The notes under the pieces: generated by a model | What the model was told of the DNA's origin: nothing | Seen by the model: only the letters and a program-made list of their open reading frames with translations | The model's database searches: none | Translations under genes and position numbers: made by a program | In this document: positions 43,312-56,631 of the stretch, piece after piece | Layout: each line of letters begins with the position of its first letter | Numbering within the stretch: the stretch's first letter is position 1 | DNA from: Diogma glabrata | Lineage: Eukaryota; Arthropoda; Insecta; Diptera; Cylindrotomidae | Length of the DNA stretch: 64,000 nucleotides | NCBI GenBank assembly: GCA_963693315.1 | Contig: OY856188.1 | Span: 246,094,938 to 246,158,937 of the forward strand | Direction of reading: 5' to 3'

Positions 43312-45601
43312 TTGGTTCAAGTTATAACAATTTTAATATTTTTAATGACCAAATTCAAAACTCTGCCACTGTTTAGGATGTTTGCAGCAAGGGTTGGAGT
43401 GGCATTGATATTTGTGACTATCATCATCTTCTCTCAAGCGTGTCCAATAATCGTGGGTGTCCATGGGGACAAAATCATTTACAACAATAAGCCCGACGAC
43501 AAATGCAACATAACTGTCAATACTGTGTTTGTGGTTACGGTCGACCGTGATCAGGCCATTAAAGGTTTGTTTTTAGGACTGATCTGGTATAAGTGCCAGG
43601 GTTGTGAAGAAGATGACATCTCCAGATAAGAATGTCAGGGGTGTTTATTATGTTTCAAGGACTAGGTCCTTCATAGATGCTCCTCACACACGTCAAGCAT
43701 CGCGCTGGTAATAATATTCATCCTAATATTAAAAATGATTAGTTTTATTACATACTGGATGTGCAATCGATATCATGGGGAAATAAAAAGGAAGGCCGGG
43801 AATTTAATACTCAGACAAAAAAAAACTGGACAAGGCTGTGTAGTAGGAGGTCTGATAGACCTTTAATGTCTTCCAGTTGGTCGTGCACGCAAACCTACAT
43901 TCACCCTGTGCTAGCTCCAGCGGGCGTGAATTCTTCGACCAACTTCTGCACTAACAACATAATTTAGAATTATAACCATAACATCGCGTGCCTCCCAGGA
44001 TCTTCAGAAGGAAAATCTGCCATGGCACAACTCTCCCTATAATATTTGCACTTTAGCAATTCATTTGATTTTGCTCTAAAAATACTTGTACAAACAAGAA
44101 AACACCAAACACCGAACAAAAGTCAACACACTTACCATTTTTCCTCCTAGGGTTTGGTTATGACAATTTTCCATAATGTAGGGTGAATATTTGCCCCGTT
44201 TCATAACTCCATAATGTAAAAGGATTGCAACACACGCCGGACAGAATTTAGTTATAATTATCGCAGCAGAAAGGGTTTGGTTTCCTTATCAACATAAAAC
44301 AAAAATCTTTCTTCCTTATGCATTGGTAAACTTTATTCTTATCATTTATTGGTAAAATTTAATTTTATTATTCAATATTTATTATTTTTGGTCACCTTAA
44401 ATATTACATTCCACTAGGCCATTTCAAACATTTGACCTAACTCTCCATCTACAATTTCGCAACTACACAAAAAATAAAAAAACTCAACTATCCAACTTCT
44501 TTGGAAAAAACTTAATTCCAACTGCAGGAAATCAACTCAACTCCAATCTTTGGGATTAGGTGGTCCTAACTCCTAAATTCAAAAACAGACTAATCCAGTA
44601 AAAACAAACTAAATTTATAAACTCATATCTCATGGCACGAGCCAAAAGATAAAGAATTGTTAACATAAAATTTTATTTTGATTTTTAAGAAAAGATATAT
44701 GTAAAGTTTTAAGAAAAGATATATAAGAAAGAATTAGAATATCTTTTTAAGAAAAGATATATATAAAAGATATATGTACTTTTGTTAGTTTTTGTAAGTT
44801 TTTCCCTAATTAGTCGAAAAAAAATAGAAAATTAATAAAAATTTAACTTAGGTTTCCGGTCAGGTTTAGATGTACTTGCACGGAATGTTCTAAATACTTG
44901 CGTTGCCATAGCTACTATAACTGTAAGGGAACCGGTGAATGTTGGAAATAAAGCACGTGCAATAAAAAGGTGGGACATAAGCTGTTTGACAGGAAGGTCA
45001 ACCGAAAAAAGGCACAGAAACACGGCTGTGACCTAGAAACGTTAGGATGTGACTCTTGTTTCTATTCAAGCGAATGTGTGTGGTGGTTTTGGCAGTTAAA
45101 TTGGACAATCCGACCACAGCCACAGTGTACAAGGTCTCTTTTGAGTCGTCGAGTATAACTATGAATACAGTTTTTTTGGATCCTTCTAGAATTACCCTTA
45201 ATCACCGTACGAGTGGTTTACCCCCCATCACAATAGAGTGAGCCTGATAGATGGAGAACTTATGGGATTGGATTGATTGGAGAATACCAGATAAGTTTTC
45301 ATAAAAAAAAAGAGATTTACCAACCGTTTGCGCCAGTTGTATGTCTGCCGGATGCCAGACCCGATTTATTTCCTCTGAGCACCTGCAACCTGGTAAATTT
45401 GGGGGTTGATTTCTATGGATCCAAAGATAACTTGGCCACAACCATCAACGAAGCTATCTATAGCCCAAATTTCATTAACAAACTGAGTTTCGGCCTTATC
45501 TCTTCCACCCTAATTATCACCGGTATAGTTGCAATGATGAAAATAATGACGTATATTCTTGTAAACCGTAATGTGAATCAGGTTGCAAACCAATCGTTAT
45601 A
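43312..45601 (+). pseudogene. env: Env-like region of a retrovirus-like element, broken
   Basis: Three separated pieces downstream of integrase. The first (43312-43629) begins with a hydrophobic stretch compatible with a signal peptide, followed by an ectodomain-like part with a few Cys. The second (about 44840-45160) is Cys-rich, with more than twelve Cys in about 100 residues. The third (45273-45602) ends in a hydrophobic segment of about 25 residues and a short polar tail, the pattern of a membrane-anchored envelope C-terminus. Stops and frame changes separate the pieces, and 43990-44830 contains AT-rich non-coding DNA. The Cys-rich piece recalls phlebovirus-Gc-like envelopes captured by some insect LTR elements, but this is a weak inference. 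No intact protein can be made. Confidence 0.6.
43990..44835. other. AT-rich non-coding interval within the env region
   Basis: Interrupts the env-like pieces. It contains repeated AAGAAAAGATATAT words (44685-44770) and no frame. It may be an insertion or simply decayed env. Confidence 0.5.
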
Positions 45602-45894
45602 AGTTTTTCCATCCTTCCATCCAACTGTCCCAATTTCAGTGCAACATAGTCCAAATACTCTCAATAATTCTGATCTTAAGCCCGGCTTGCGATTTTTTTA
45701 GGGTGTGGGACGTCCCTACAATTCGGGACAAAGGAGATTCCAATCCAAATTCCATTAATTTAAATAACAAACGTTCCTATGATTCAGTTTTGCAATCTTG
45801 CTAAACAATTTTATTAAATTAAATTTAGCCTTCGCGTTAGCAGTATCTACCCAGTTAGATATCACGGCTTTTGTAATTCAATAACTTTATGAGT

Positions 45895-46080
45895 TTTTAG
45901 CCATTCATCATGCCTGTTCAGCTATGTGACTAATATTTAAATTGATTTCGCACAATCTAAAAAAAAAATATTTTGGACTTTCTTAGTTTTTAACCAATCA
46001 CCATGCCTGTTCAGCTATGTGACTAATATTTAAATTGATTTCGCAAAATCTAAAAAAAAAATTATTTTGGACTTTCTTTT
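45895..46080. repeat. 93-bp direct duplication
   Basis: Two units with the landmark CATGCCTGTTCAGCTATGTG, one ending in TCGCACAATC and the other in TCGCAAAATC, spaced 93 bp and differing at a few sites. They lie directly upstream of the heptamer satellite. Confidence 0.9.
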
Positions 46081-46184
46081 AACACTTAATTTTGATTTTA
46101 TGTTTTTTTTTTACGTAAGAAACCAATGTCTACCCGGGAAGATATTTTTTTTCCTTGGGTTTGATATGGATATGTTTTATATGT

Positions 46185-49100
46185 ATATGGTATCTGGTAT
46201 CTGGTATCTAGTTTATGGTATCTTGTTAGTGGTATCAGGTATCTGTATCTGGTATCTGGTATCTGGTATCTATTATCTTGTATCTGGTATCTGGTGTCTG
46301 GTATCTGGTATCTGGTATCTGGTATCTGGTATCTGGTATCTGGTATCTGGTATCTGGTATCTAGTATCTGGTATCTGGTATCTGGTACCTGGTATCTGGT
46401 ATTTGGCATCTGGTATCTGGTATCTTGTTATTGGTATCAGATATCTGGTATCTGGTATCTGGTATCTGGTATCTAATATCTGGTATCTGGTAACTGGTAT
46501 CTGGTTTCTAGTATCTGATATCTGGTATCTGGAATCTGGTATCTGGTATCTGAAATCTGGTATCTGGTATCTGGTACCTGGTATCTGGTATCTGGTATCT
46601 TGTAACTGGTATCTGGTATCTGGTATCTGATATATGGTATCTGGTCCCTCGTATCTGGTATCTGGTATCTGATATCTGGGATCTGGTTTCTGATATCTGG
46701 TATCTGGTATTTGGTATCTGGTATCTGATATTTGGTATCTGGTATCTGGTATCTGGTATCTGGTATCTGGTATTTGGGATTTGGTTTCTGGTTTTCTGAT
46801 ATCTGGTATCTAGAATCTAGTATCTGGTATCTGGGATTTTGTATCTGGTATCTGGTATTCAGTATCTGGTATTTGGTATCGGGTATCTGGTATCTGGTGA
46901 CTGATATCTGATTTCTGGTCTCTGGTTTCAGGTATCTTCTTATTGGTATTTGGTATCTGGTATCTTGAATCAGGTATCTGGTATCTGGTTTCTGGTATTT
47001 AGAATCTTGTATCCATGGTATCTGGTATCTGATATCTGGTATCTGGTATCTGGTGTATGGTATCGAGTATTTGGTATCTGGAATCTGGTATCTGGTAACT
47101 GGTATCTAGTATCTGGTATCTCGTATCTGGTATCTGGTATCCGGTGTATGGTATCGAGTATTTGGTATTTGGTATCTGGGATCTGGTATCTGGTATCCGG
47201 TATCTGGAATCCTGTTTCTGGTATCTGGTATCTGGTATCTAATATCTGGTATCTGATATCTGGAATCTTCGATCTGATATCTGGAATCTGGTATCTGGTA
47301 TCTTTTTCTGGTATTTGGTATTTAGTATCTGGTATCTGGTATCTGGTATCTGGTATCTGGTATCTGGTATCCGCTATCTGGTATTTGGTATCGGGTATCT
47401 GGTATCGGTTATCCGGTATATGGAATCTGGTATCTTGAATCAGGTATCTCGTATCTGGTTTCTGGTATTGGGAATCTTGTATCCATGGTATCTGATATCT
47501 GGTATCTTGTATCTGGTAGTTGGTATCTGGCATATGGTACCTGGTATTTGGTATCTGGAATCGGGTATCTGGTTTCTGGTATCTTGTTATTGGTATCTGG
47601 TATCTGGTATCTGGTATCGTGAAGGAGGTATCTTGTATATGGAATCTTGTATCTGGTACCTGGGATCTGGTAACTGGTATATGGTATCTGGTATCTGGTA
47701 TCTGGTATCTTTTTCTGGTACCTGGTATCTGGTGTCTGGTATCTGGTATCTGGTATCGGGTATCTGGTATCTGGTATCAGGTATCTGGTATCTGGTTTCT
47801 GGTATCTTGTATCTTGAATCTGGTATCTGGTATCTGAAGTGTCGTATCTGGTATCTGGTATCAGGTAATTGATTTCTGTTATATGGAATCTGGTTTTTGG
47901 TATCTGATATTTGGTATCTGGTATCTAGTATCTGGTATCTGGTATGTGGTTGTCTGAAATCTGGTATCTGGTATCTGGTATTTGGTATCTGGTATCTGGT
48001 ATCTGGTATCTGGTATCTGGTATCTGGTATCTGGTATCTGGTATCTGGTATTTGGTTTTTTGTATCTGGTATTTTGTATCTGGTATCTGGTATCTGGTTT
48101 CTGATATCTGGTATCTGGTATCTGGAATTTGGTTTCTGGTATCCCGTATCTGGTATCTTGTATCTGGTATCTGGTATCTGGTATCTGGTATCTGGTATCT
48201 GGTATCTGGTATCTGGTATCTGGTATCTGGTATCTGGTATCTGGTATCTGGTATCTGATATCTGGTATCTGGGATCTGGTATCTGGTATCTAGGATCTGG
48301 TATCTGGTATATGGTATCTGGCTTCTGGTATCTGGTATCTGGTATCTGCTTTCTGGTATCTGGTTTCTAGTATCTTGTAATTGGTATCTTGTGTCTGGTA
48401 TCTGGTATCTGGGATCTGGAATCAGGTATCTGGTACTTGTGACCTGGTCCCTGATATCTGGCATCTGGCATTTGGCATCTGGAATCATGAATCTGGTATC
48501 TGGTTTATGGTATCTGGTATCTGGTATCTGTTATCAGGTATCTGGTATCTGATATCTGTTATATGGTATCTGGTTTTTGGTATCTGATATTTTGTATCTG
48601 GTATCTGGTATCTGGTTTCTGGTATCTGGTATCTGGTTTTCTGATATCTGGTATCTGGTATTTGGTATCTGTTATCTGGTATCTTGTATCTGTTATCTGG
48701 TATCTGGTTTCTGGAATTTGGTTTCTGGTCTTCCGTATCTGGTATCTGGTATCTGGTATCTGGTATCTGGTTTCTGGTATCTGGTATCTGGTTTCTGGTA
48801 TCCAGTATCTGGTATCTGGTATCATGTGTCTGGTATCCGGTTTCTGGTGTCTTGTGATTGGTATCTGGTATCTGGTATCTGGTATCTGATATCTGGTATC
48901 TGGTATCTGGTATCTGGTATCTGGAATCAAGTATCTGGTACTTGGTATCTGGTCCGTGATATCTGGTATCGGGCATTTGGTAAATGGAATCTTGAATCTG
49001 GTATCTGATTTATGGTATCTGGTACCTGGTATCTGGTTTCTGGTATCTGGTTATTGTTATTTGGTTTCTGGTATCTTGTTATTGGTATCAGGTATTTGGT

Positions 49101-50370
49101 TTCTTGTATCTGGTTTCTAGTACCTGGTATCTGCTATCTGGTTTCTGGCATCTGGTATCTGGTATCTGGTAACTGGTATCTCGTATCTGGTATCTATAAT
49201 CTAGTATCTGGTATCTGGTATTTTGTATCCGGTATCTGGTATTTGGTATCTTGTATCTGGTATCTGGTTATTGGTATCTGGTATCTGGTATCTGGTATCT
49301 GGCATCTGGTATCTGGTATCTGGTTTCTGGTATCTGGTATCTGGTTTCTGGTATCTAGTATCTGATATCTGGTATCTTGAATCTGGTATATTCTATTTGG
49401 TATCTGGTATCTGGTATTTGGTATCTGGTGTCTGGTATCTGGTTTCTGGTTTTAGGTATCTGGTATCTGGTATCTGATATCTGGTATCTGGTATTTGGTA
49501 TCTGGTATCTGGTATCTGGTTTCTAGTATCTGGTATCGGAAATCAGGTATCTGGTATCTGGTTTCTGGAAACTGGTATCTGGAATCAGGCATCTGGTATC
49601 TCGTATCATATTTTTGGTATCAGGTTTCTGGTATCTGGTATCTGGTATCTGATATCTGGCATCTGCTATCTGATATCTGATATCTGGTTTCTGGTATCTG
49701 GTATTTGGTTTCTGGTATCTGGTATTTGGTATCTGGTATCTGGTATCTGGTATCTGGTATCTGGAATCTGGTATATTGGGTCTGGTACCTGTTATCTGAT
49801 ATCTGGTATCGGGTATCTGGTATCTGGTATCTGGCATCTGGTATCTGGTATCTGGTATCTGGAATCTGGTATCTGGTTTCTGGTATCTGGTATCTGGTAT
49901 CTGGTATCTGGTATCTGGTATCTGGTATCTGTCATCTGGTATATTGTATCGAGTGTCTGGCATCTGGTATCTGATATCTGGTATCTGGTATATGTTATCT
50001 GGTATCTGGTATCAGGTATCTTGTATCTGGTATCCGGTATCTGGTATCTGATATCTGGTATCTGACATCTGGTATCTAGTATCTGGAATCAGATATCTGG
50101 TATCTGGTTTTTGGTATCTCGTATCTGGTATCTGGTCTCGGAATCAGGTATCTTGTATCTGGTTTCTGGAATCTGGTATCTGGAATTAGGCATCTGGTAT
50201 CTGGTATCTGATATCTGGGATCTGGAATTTGGTATCTTGTTGCTGGTATCTGGTATCTGGTATCTGGTGTCTGGTATCTGATATCTGATATCTGGTATCT
50301 GGTATCTGATATCTGTTATCTTGTATCTTGTATCTATATCTGGTATCTGGTATCTGGCATCGGGTACCAC
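46185..50370. repeat. TGGTATC heptamer satellite, about 4.2 kb
   Basis: Nearly unbroken array of the 7-bp unit TGGTATC, about 590 units, with point variants such as TGATATC, TGGTTTC, TGGAATC, TTGTATC and TGGCATC. Because 7 is not a multiple of 3, every plus-strand frame yields the cycle WYLVSGI and every minus-strand frame DTRYQIP, with few stops. Many long open frames appear but none is evidence of a gene. Longer segments recur: GAATCTTGTATCCATGG near 47001 and 47471; TATCTTTTTCTGGTA near 47300 and 47706; a longer variant block near 48430 and 48930. These show later duplication of 400-700-bp blocks. Confidence 0.97.
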
Positions 50371-53300
50371 ACAAAACAGACAATAAAACACATTGGAACC
50401 ACCAAAAAATGTGTGTTTTAGATTATTTACATGATATTATGTAAATATCTACCGGAGTAGATATTGTTCATATAAGTCACATAAAATATCCGTTCACGCA
50501 AAAGCTAAACAGTTTTATGAAAATTCTTCAATTTCGTTGTTTTTCACATTAAAACTTATACTCGGTTGTGATGGTTTTTTGTTAATATCTATTTTTTTAA
50601 ACTTGATAAATTCTCAATTTTTATTGTGGGAAATCTTAACTATTCCCACAATTTTAGTGGATTTCTGGAATCACTATCATTTTTTTCGTTTTTTTATCGT
50701 TATTATTTATGTCAGTTAAGAGGTTTTTTACAAAGGCTCGGATAACACCGATGTGTTAGTATTAAGGAGATGGTTTTGGTTGCTGACTTGTGCTTTGAAT
50801 GTTGAAATGAGAGGGTGGCACAGGCCGTGTTTGGTATTATTATTATTTTGTTGGAGTTTAAAGTTTTATTCAAACCGATTTTAGTGAAATCCAATTTGAT
50901 GAGTTTATAAAAAGAATTTTAATCCTAATTATTCAATATTAGATTAGTGCAACCCAATTTGGTCAGTAAATACGAATTTTAATAAAAAAACATTAAAAGT
51001 TATTTGGTCATTTTCTCTTTTTGTTTGCCACATTATCCTGCTTTGTTGTGGACTATCTGATTTGTTTTTGACTAACCACTCTAATTCACACAAGAGCTTT
51101 CCTTCTAGATTCCTCAAGAAACAACTTTTCCATGAGGAAGAATAATGACATTTTAGTACGGGTCTCTTTAGGTTGTCATTTTAGAGGGTTTTTACCTCTT
51201 TGGTTGACCGCTAGATGACATCGGTGGACCTCGGTGCCCTCTTTTTTAACATAATGTCTAGAATAATGTTGACCAATGTCTTACGGTGCTCCTCATCTCG
51301 ACAGTGATCTTTGTAGTTGGTTCTATACGTGCAACTTCTGGAGAGGAGTTTTGCTCCCATACCCACTTCCCATGCTTAAGTTTCGGGACGGTGACGCCTC
51401 TTCGACACTTCCGAGTCGTTTTATAAAATTGTTTGTTTTGTATTTGTATTTGTAGTTATATTTGTATTTGTATTTGTGTTCAATTGCAATATTTTTGTCC
51501 ATTTTTGATCTCACGAGTATCACGGAGTATCAGATGTCGACCAACCTGGAGCCCATATAAGTAAGCAAGGAAGGATACGCTTAGAATTTGTGCAGTATTA
51601 AAGTGGTTCCGTTTGGGGCAGTACTACTTGCATGGACCTCCAGCCAGATTTATCTTCTATTCGGGTCTAATAACCATTGATCTTGCCCATTTTTGGGTCT
51701 TTTCCGTGACCCACGTCATGTCTAAATCATTTTTAACAAATTGTGTGTAACACGTAGCCCTATCATAAAATCAAAACGTTGGATATCATCACAAAGAGAA
51801 TATAAAATGTTAATACTAAAAATGCAAAAAATTTAATTTGAATCTGTGCCACAAATCTAAACCCCCCACACTAATTTTCCAAATTTTTATTTCCTTTTTT
51901 TCTATATAAAATATATAAAAGTTACTATAAAAACTCGTTTACCATACCAACTGTGTTATGCTAATATTTTCTTTTAATTTTTTCCATCTTTGTCATTCAA
52001 CAATTTTTTGTTCTCTAATGAAAATGTTTAAGATTTTCATTTAATTTTTTTTTTTGTTGAAGAAAATTAAATCAAGATTAATTATATTAATAAATTTCTT
52101 GTGTGTTTTAAAGATCCTTCCTATTAAATCTTTTTAAACAGTTGCTCAAAAATATGAAATGAAAAAAAAAGCTCGTTGAAATTATATTGTGGAAATAAAT
52201 TAAATAATTTGAACTTTATGAAATTTTAAGGCGGAAAATTGTATAATTTAATATGTTGATGTATGAGCTAATATAATTTATTCATTTTTAATGATTTCAT
52301 ATTATAATAAACTGTCTTTAAAATATTTAAATTTTTTTTTTGTTGTATAAACATGTTTTAATTTAATGTTATACAAAAGCGTTGATTTAAATTCATTCAC
52401 GACATTTTCTTTTTATTAAAAAATTTTTAATAACAAAAAATTTACAAAACCTGAAAAGTTTAAATTGTACCGTTTAATATAAAAAAAAATTAATTAAAAA
52501 TCAGAACACCTTTAAGTATTTAACTAACTTGTTCACGGAAAATGCTTTGAATTAAAATTTTCCACATAAAATCACAAAATATTTTTCAATGTCGTACAAA
52601 GTACGTTGGCAAAACTTTCGTATACTGTTGAAAAAAATTATTTTAAACTACAGAACTTGAATAAAACTTTAAGCATTATTGTAGCAGAAGGAGAGTTAAG
52701 AGACAAAAAAAACTATATAATAAGGGTTACACATTTGCTCACACTAATACTACAAATAGTATGTGTTTAAAATGGAAGATACGTGCCTTACTTAAGATAT
52801 TTTATTTTGCCTTAAAGCACATGAATTTTACTATTTTTTTTATATGGAGAAAGAGGAAAATTTAATACACAATTGCTTTTGAGAAAACTGTTTTTCTGAG
52901 GAGGAGGGGTTAGTTGTTGCTGTAATTAAAGGTTTCATTGTTATTTGTTTTATTAAATAATTTTAAAATTTTAATAGGACTTGAAATTATCATCTTTTGT
53001 TTTGGTTATTAAGAGCAAAGTTATATGTGAAATAAATTTGAATACAATATGACAAGTAAGTTTGTAATAGCAAAATAGGTTTAATGCTATAAAGTTTTAA
53101 AGTAAAGTAATTTATTAGAGAGCTTTTGTTAAGCTTTTTCTAATATTTTCTAGTAAAGTAGACAGATTTTTAATTGGTTTCTATTTAAATAATATAAGGA
53201 ACAATTTGATTGTACATTTGGAATGGTTTTGGAGTCGATGTGTTATGGAAAATTTGAAAAATGATTTTGAATAACAAAAAGCTAATTTTTAGCTATCTGT

Positions 53301-54700
53301 TACTTAACTAAATTATTGATAACAATTAGGTGTTGTTCTTATCATTAAAAAAAATGATTTTATTAGTTTTTAAAATTATGTACTATGGCTGGCTTAAACG
53401 TTTATATTGATACTTACTACAGTTCTTGGAAATCAAGTGAAAAAAATGTGCATAGAACTTTCAAGCATAAAAACAAAAAAAACTAATGTATAACTTTTAT
53501 AACTTATAACTTTTAACCTTTCCTAAACTAAAAGTTTTGGTAACGTCATTACGACAGATGTCGATTTTATAATTTTTTATTATGTAATGATACAAATGAA
53601 ATGGACAAAAATCGGAAATTAAAAAATTTAAATACTTGACTTACATATAAGAAATATTATTAACTTTCCATAATTTATTTAATCTTTAAAAAATCAACAA
53701 AATTAATAAAAATATCAATAACCGATACGAAACAAGGCAACAAATTAAATGACTCTTTTTAAATCACTAAAATTATTTATTCAAAGTTCCCATTTGTTTG
53801 TGGTGTTTGTTTTCGTTAGCTTCACAAACAAATTTTTTCACACATAAGTTTAGATGAAAATAAGATAAAATTAATCAATTCAATATTACGAAAGTCTTAT
53901 TATCTCATAAAACGTTGAATGAAACCAACTTTTTTATAAAATGTAAATATACTTTTTAATTTTTTTATTTTTTTGTCTATGATTAATATCAATTAATGAA
54001 TTTCATTCCGTTTCGGTTTTCATTATTCGTAAAACATGCGGTTGACATGTGCGTGCATTAGAATTGTCGTTAAAAATTCTATTTTCTCAGATGCCCCCTA
54101 AAGAAGTATTTTTAGTGAAAAAACCAACGGCGTTTTTTTCGTAAATAACAAAAATGCATGCTACGAATTCATCCAAGCTTAGTTTTTGACGAAATCGCAA
54201 TTATTTTAAATATTAAATACAGAAAAAAATTACACGCATTCAAATTCTCTACATAAAAAAGGGTAGTCATTTTTATGGTAAAATTTAGATCTCTGATGAT
54301 ATTTTGAAAAAAAATTGATCTTTTTACTGGTCAAGTTATTATGTGTCAGTCGAACTACCATATCTCGTTTTCTTTATTAATATACTATAGCGTTTTTCGA
54401 AAATGTATGTTTACATTTTCAAAAACTTAACCTTAACAGGTTCTTGTTATTTAAAAAAAAATGCGCTCATGTTTTTTTCACCAAATAGAATTTTTAAAAG
54501 TGGGGTTGTAGCGATCCAATTTCATGTCAAATACATGACATGTAGTTTGCCAAATTTTATGCACGGGGATTTTGTAGTATGCACAGTCAATGCCCATTTT
54601 ATGCAGTTTTTCAAAATAGTTTTACAGAAATGTTATCTCCTTCACCTTGCTTAATTTTTTTCTACGATCTAGATTTATCGTTCTTCAGTTTTCATTTGCA
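50371..54700. other. AT-rich DNA, no gene
   Basis: About 4.3 kb without a convincing frame. It holds a TTTGTA-type microsatellite at 51430-51480. The frame at 54403-54654 is Phe/Lys/Cys-rich without a recognisable domain. Confidence 0.6.
51430..51480 (+). repeat. (TTTGTA)n microsatellite
   Basis: About eight imperfect TTTGTA hexamers. Confidence 0.85.
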
Positions 54701-56100
54701 CTTAATATGTTTTTATATATGGCAAAGTATTGCTTTTTTCTTTTCCTGGGGATCTTGACGTCTTCCTACTAAATTGCAACTGATTCTCTGCACATCGGAT
54801 TTTGCATTTTTGACTTGATATCAGTAAGTGACCAGTGACTACTGGATTTCCCATTACCTGTACCGTTACGTTTCAATCTTTATTCCTTGGAGCACAGTTT
54901 GGTGTTTGATGTCGAGTTAGCTTCCCGCACTAAGTTTCACTATAGTGTGCCACCTACAAAAAATAAAGTTGCGACCGCTCCTTGCAAGGAGAACATACGT
55001 CGTCTTGTGCTGCTTCTTTCTGGAGAACAAACGCAGAGAGTTTTTTAAATACAATTAGAAAATTTCTTGGCATCTAACAAAATTTATTTTTTAGTTTGAA
55101 AAATAATATATTGGCAGCTATTGGCATATATTGACAATTTCCGAATATAAAATCATTGTTGTAAATATTTGTTCATCCTTCGAATTCAAACGAGTAGGAT
55201 TTGAGAAAAATAATGCGTTTTTAACATTGTTAACGTAGTTTAATTTTTTTTAGACGATACGACTGTAGAGATTCGGACTTTATATAATTAAAAATAGAAA
55301 CATACGGTATCTATTTATCCAAGGAAATTAATTTTTAAACGATACATGAATGAACGGACTATACGTGAACTCGAATACAAGAAAAATCTCTAAAGAAATA
55401 TATTTTAGTCATTTGGTTTGACTTCAAGAACAAACAAAAAGAATTTATTATATCTAACATGCAACATACAACTAACAATGTGAGAGACAATAGATTAAAA
55501 ATAATGTTGATTGGAGCTGATCACCAATGGCATTTCAAAAAAATCACTTCTCCAAAAATTTAGAGCGTCATCCATATATAGACGCTCGTAGAATTCATTA
55601 TACAATATTATTCACCCCAAAGGTTAATAAAATCAAAAGATGAACCAGCATGACAAGCACTCGTATAATAATCATTTCAATTACAAATCATTTTTTTTCC
55701 GCCAATAGCTGACAAACTTAGCCCTTAACAATTCCATATTTCACGTATCATCATAAAAGTGTAATTTAATATATTATGGAACGAACTCAACCAATCCGCA
55801 ACATTTGACCATTTTATTCACGGCCTCTGCTTTGAAACTATCCAACAATCTTATTTTCACTTCGTTTGTTTAAAGGATAAAGTTGAAAAAGTTCTTGATC
55901 CAGTTGTATGTTTTGTTTTTTGTTTTTCCTTCTTGATTATGTGGACCAGATTTTTTAGTATTTTTAATTTTGGATTTTATGAATCCATATACAAGATGAT
56001 GTCTGTACTAATTTATTTTTTATTTTTTATATTTTTTATTCTTATTTTAAGTTTTTTTGTTTACATTTTATATACATCTGTACAATTTTAATTTGAAGAC
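54701..56100. other. Intergenic DNA with a short less AT-rich island
   Basis: 54760-55040 is visibly less AT-rich and open on the plus strand for about 70 codons up to a stop at about 55046-55048, without an ATG. It has no recognised domain and could be a decayed exon or element piece. The rest is AT-rich and featureless. Confidence 0.4.
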
Positions 56101-56109
56101 ATGATATGA

Positions 56110-56165
56110 TGCTTGGATGCCGACGTTTCGGAGACTGGTTGGCTCCTTTTTCAAGGCGACGATAC
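56110..56165 (-). ncRNA. Hammerhead-like hairpin of the Penelope-like terminus
   Basis: On the minus strand CTTGAAAAA precedes GGAG-CCAACCAGT-CTCC, which forms a stem, followed by GAAAC and GTCGGC. Stem-then-GAAA is the stem II/core arrangement of a hammerhead ribozyme, a known component of Penelope-like terminal repeats. The preceding core should read CTGATGA; here it is CTTGAAA, so catalysis is doubtful. Structural reading by eye only. Confidence 0.35.
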
Positions 56166-56631
56166 TTTCTGTTTTTTATAAAAAGAAAAGAAAGGGTGAA
56201 AAACCATATTTAAAAAAATTACAATCAAAAACATTGCTTAAATTTAAAAACTTAATAAACTAAAAATAAAAAATAATTTTTGTATATATAAAACTTAAAA
56301 AACTAACTGATAAAATTGACAACACAAATAAAATAAAATAAAAATAAAAAATAAAAAAAATCTTTTCCAAAAAGGTTAATTAGAAAGTCAATCGAAAATA
56401 ATAGTAAAAACAAACCTTGTTGTTGATAATGTGGAGAAGAAATGGACTGTAGTTTTTTCATATTTTTCGGAGACGATGAAAAGGTTGTGTTGAAAAGAGA
56501 AATAGGAGAAAAAGGAGGGTGGGAATGAAAAAAGCGGAACGAATATGGTTTGAAAGTGATCGAAGGAGGGGAGACTAAAATATAGAACCCTAGTAGCAGT
56601 GGTTTATTTTTGACTAGTAAAAGACGAGAGT

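Noticed and set aside
46067..50391. More than 20 long open frames on both strands, up to 187 residues, of WYLVSGI or DTRYQIP repeats
   Set aside because: They are the automatic translation of a 7-bp repeat without stops. Every frame gives the same cycle, and there is no independent coding sign.
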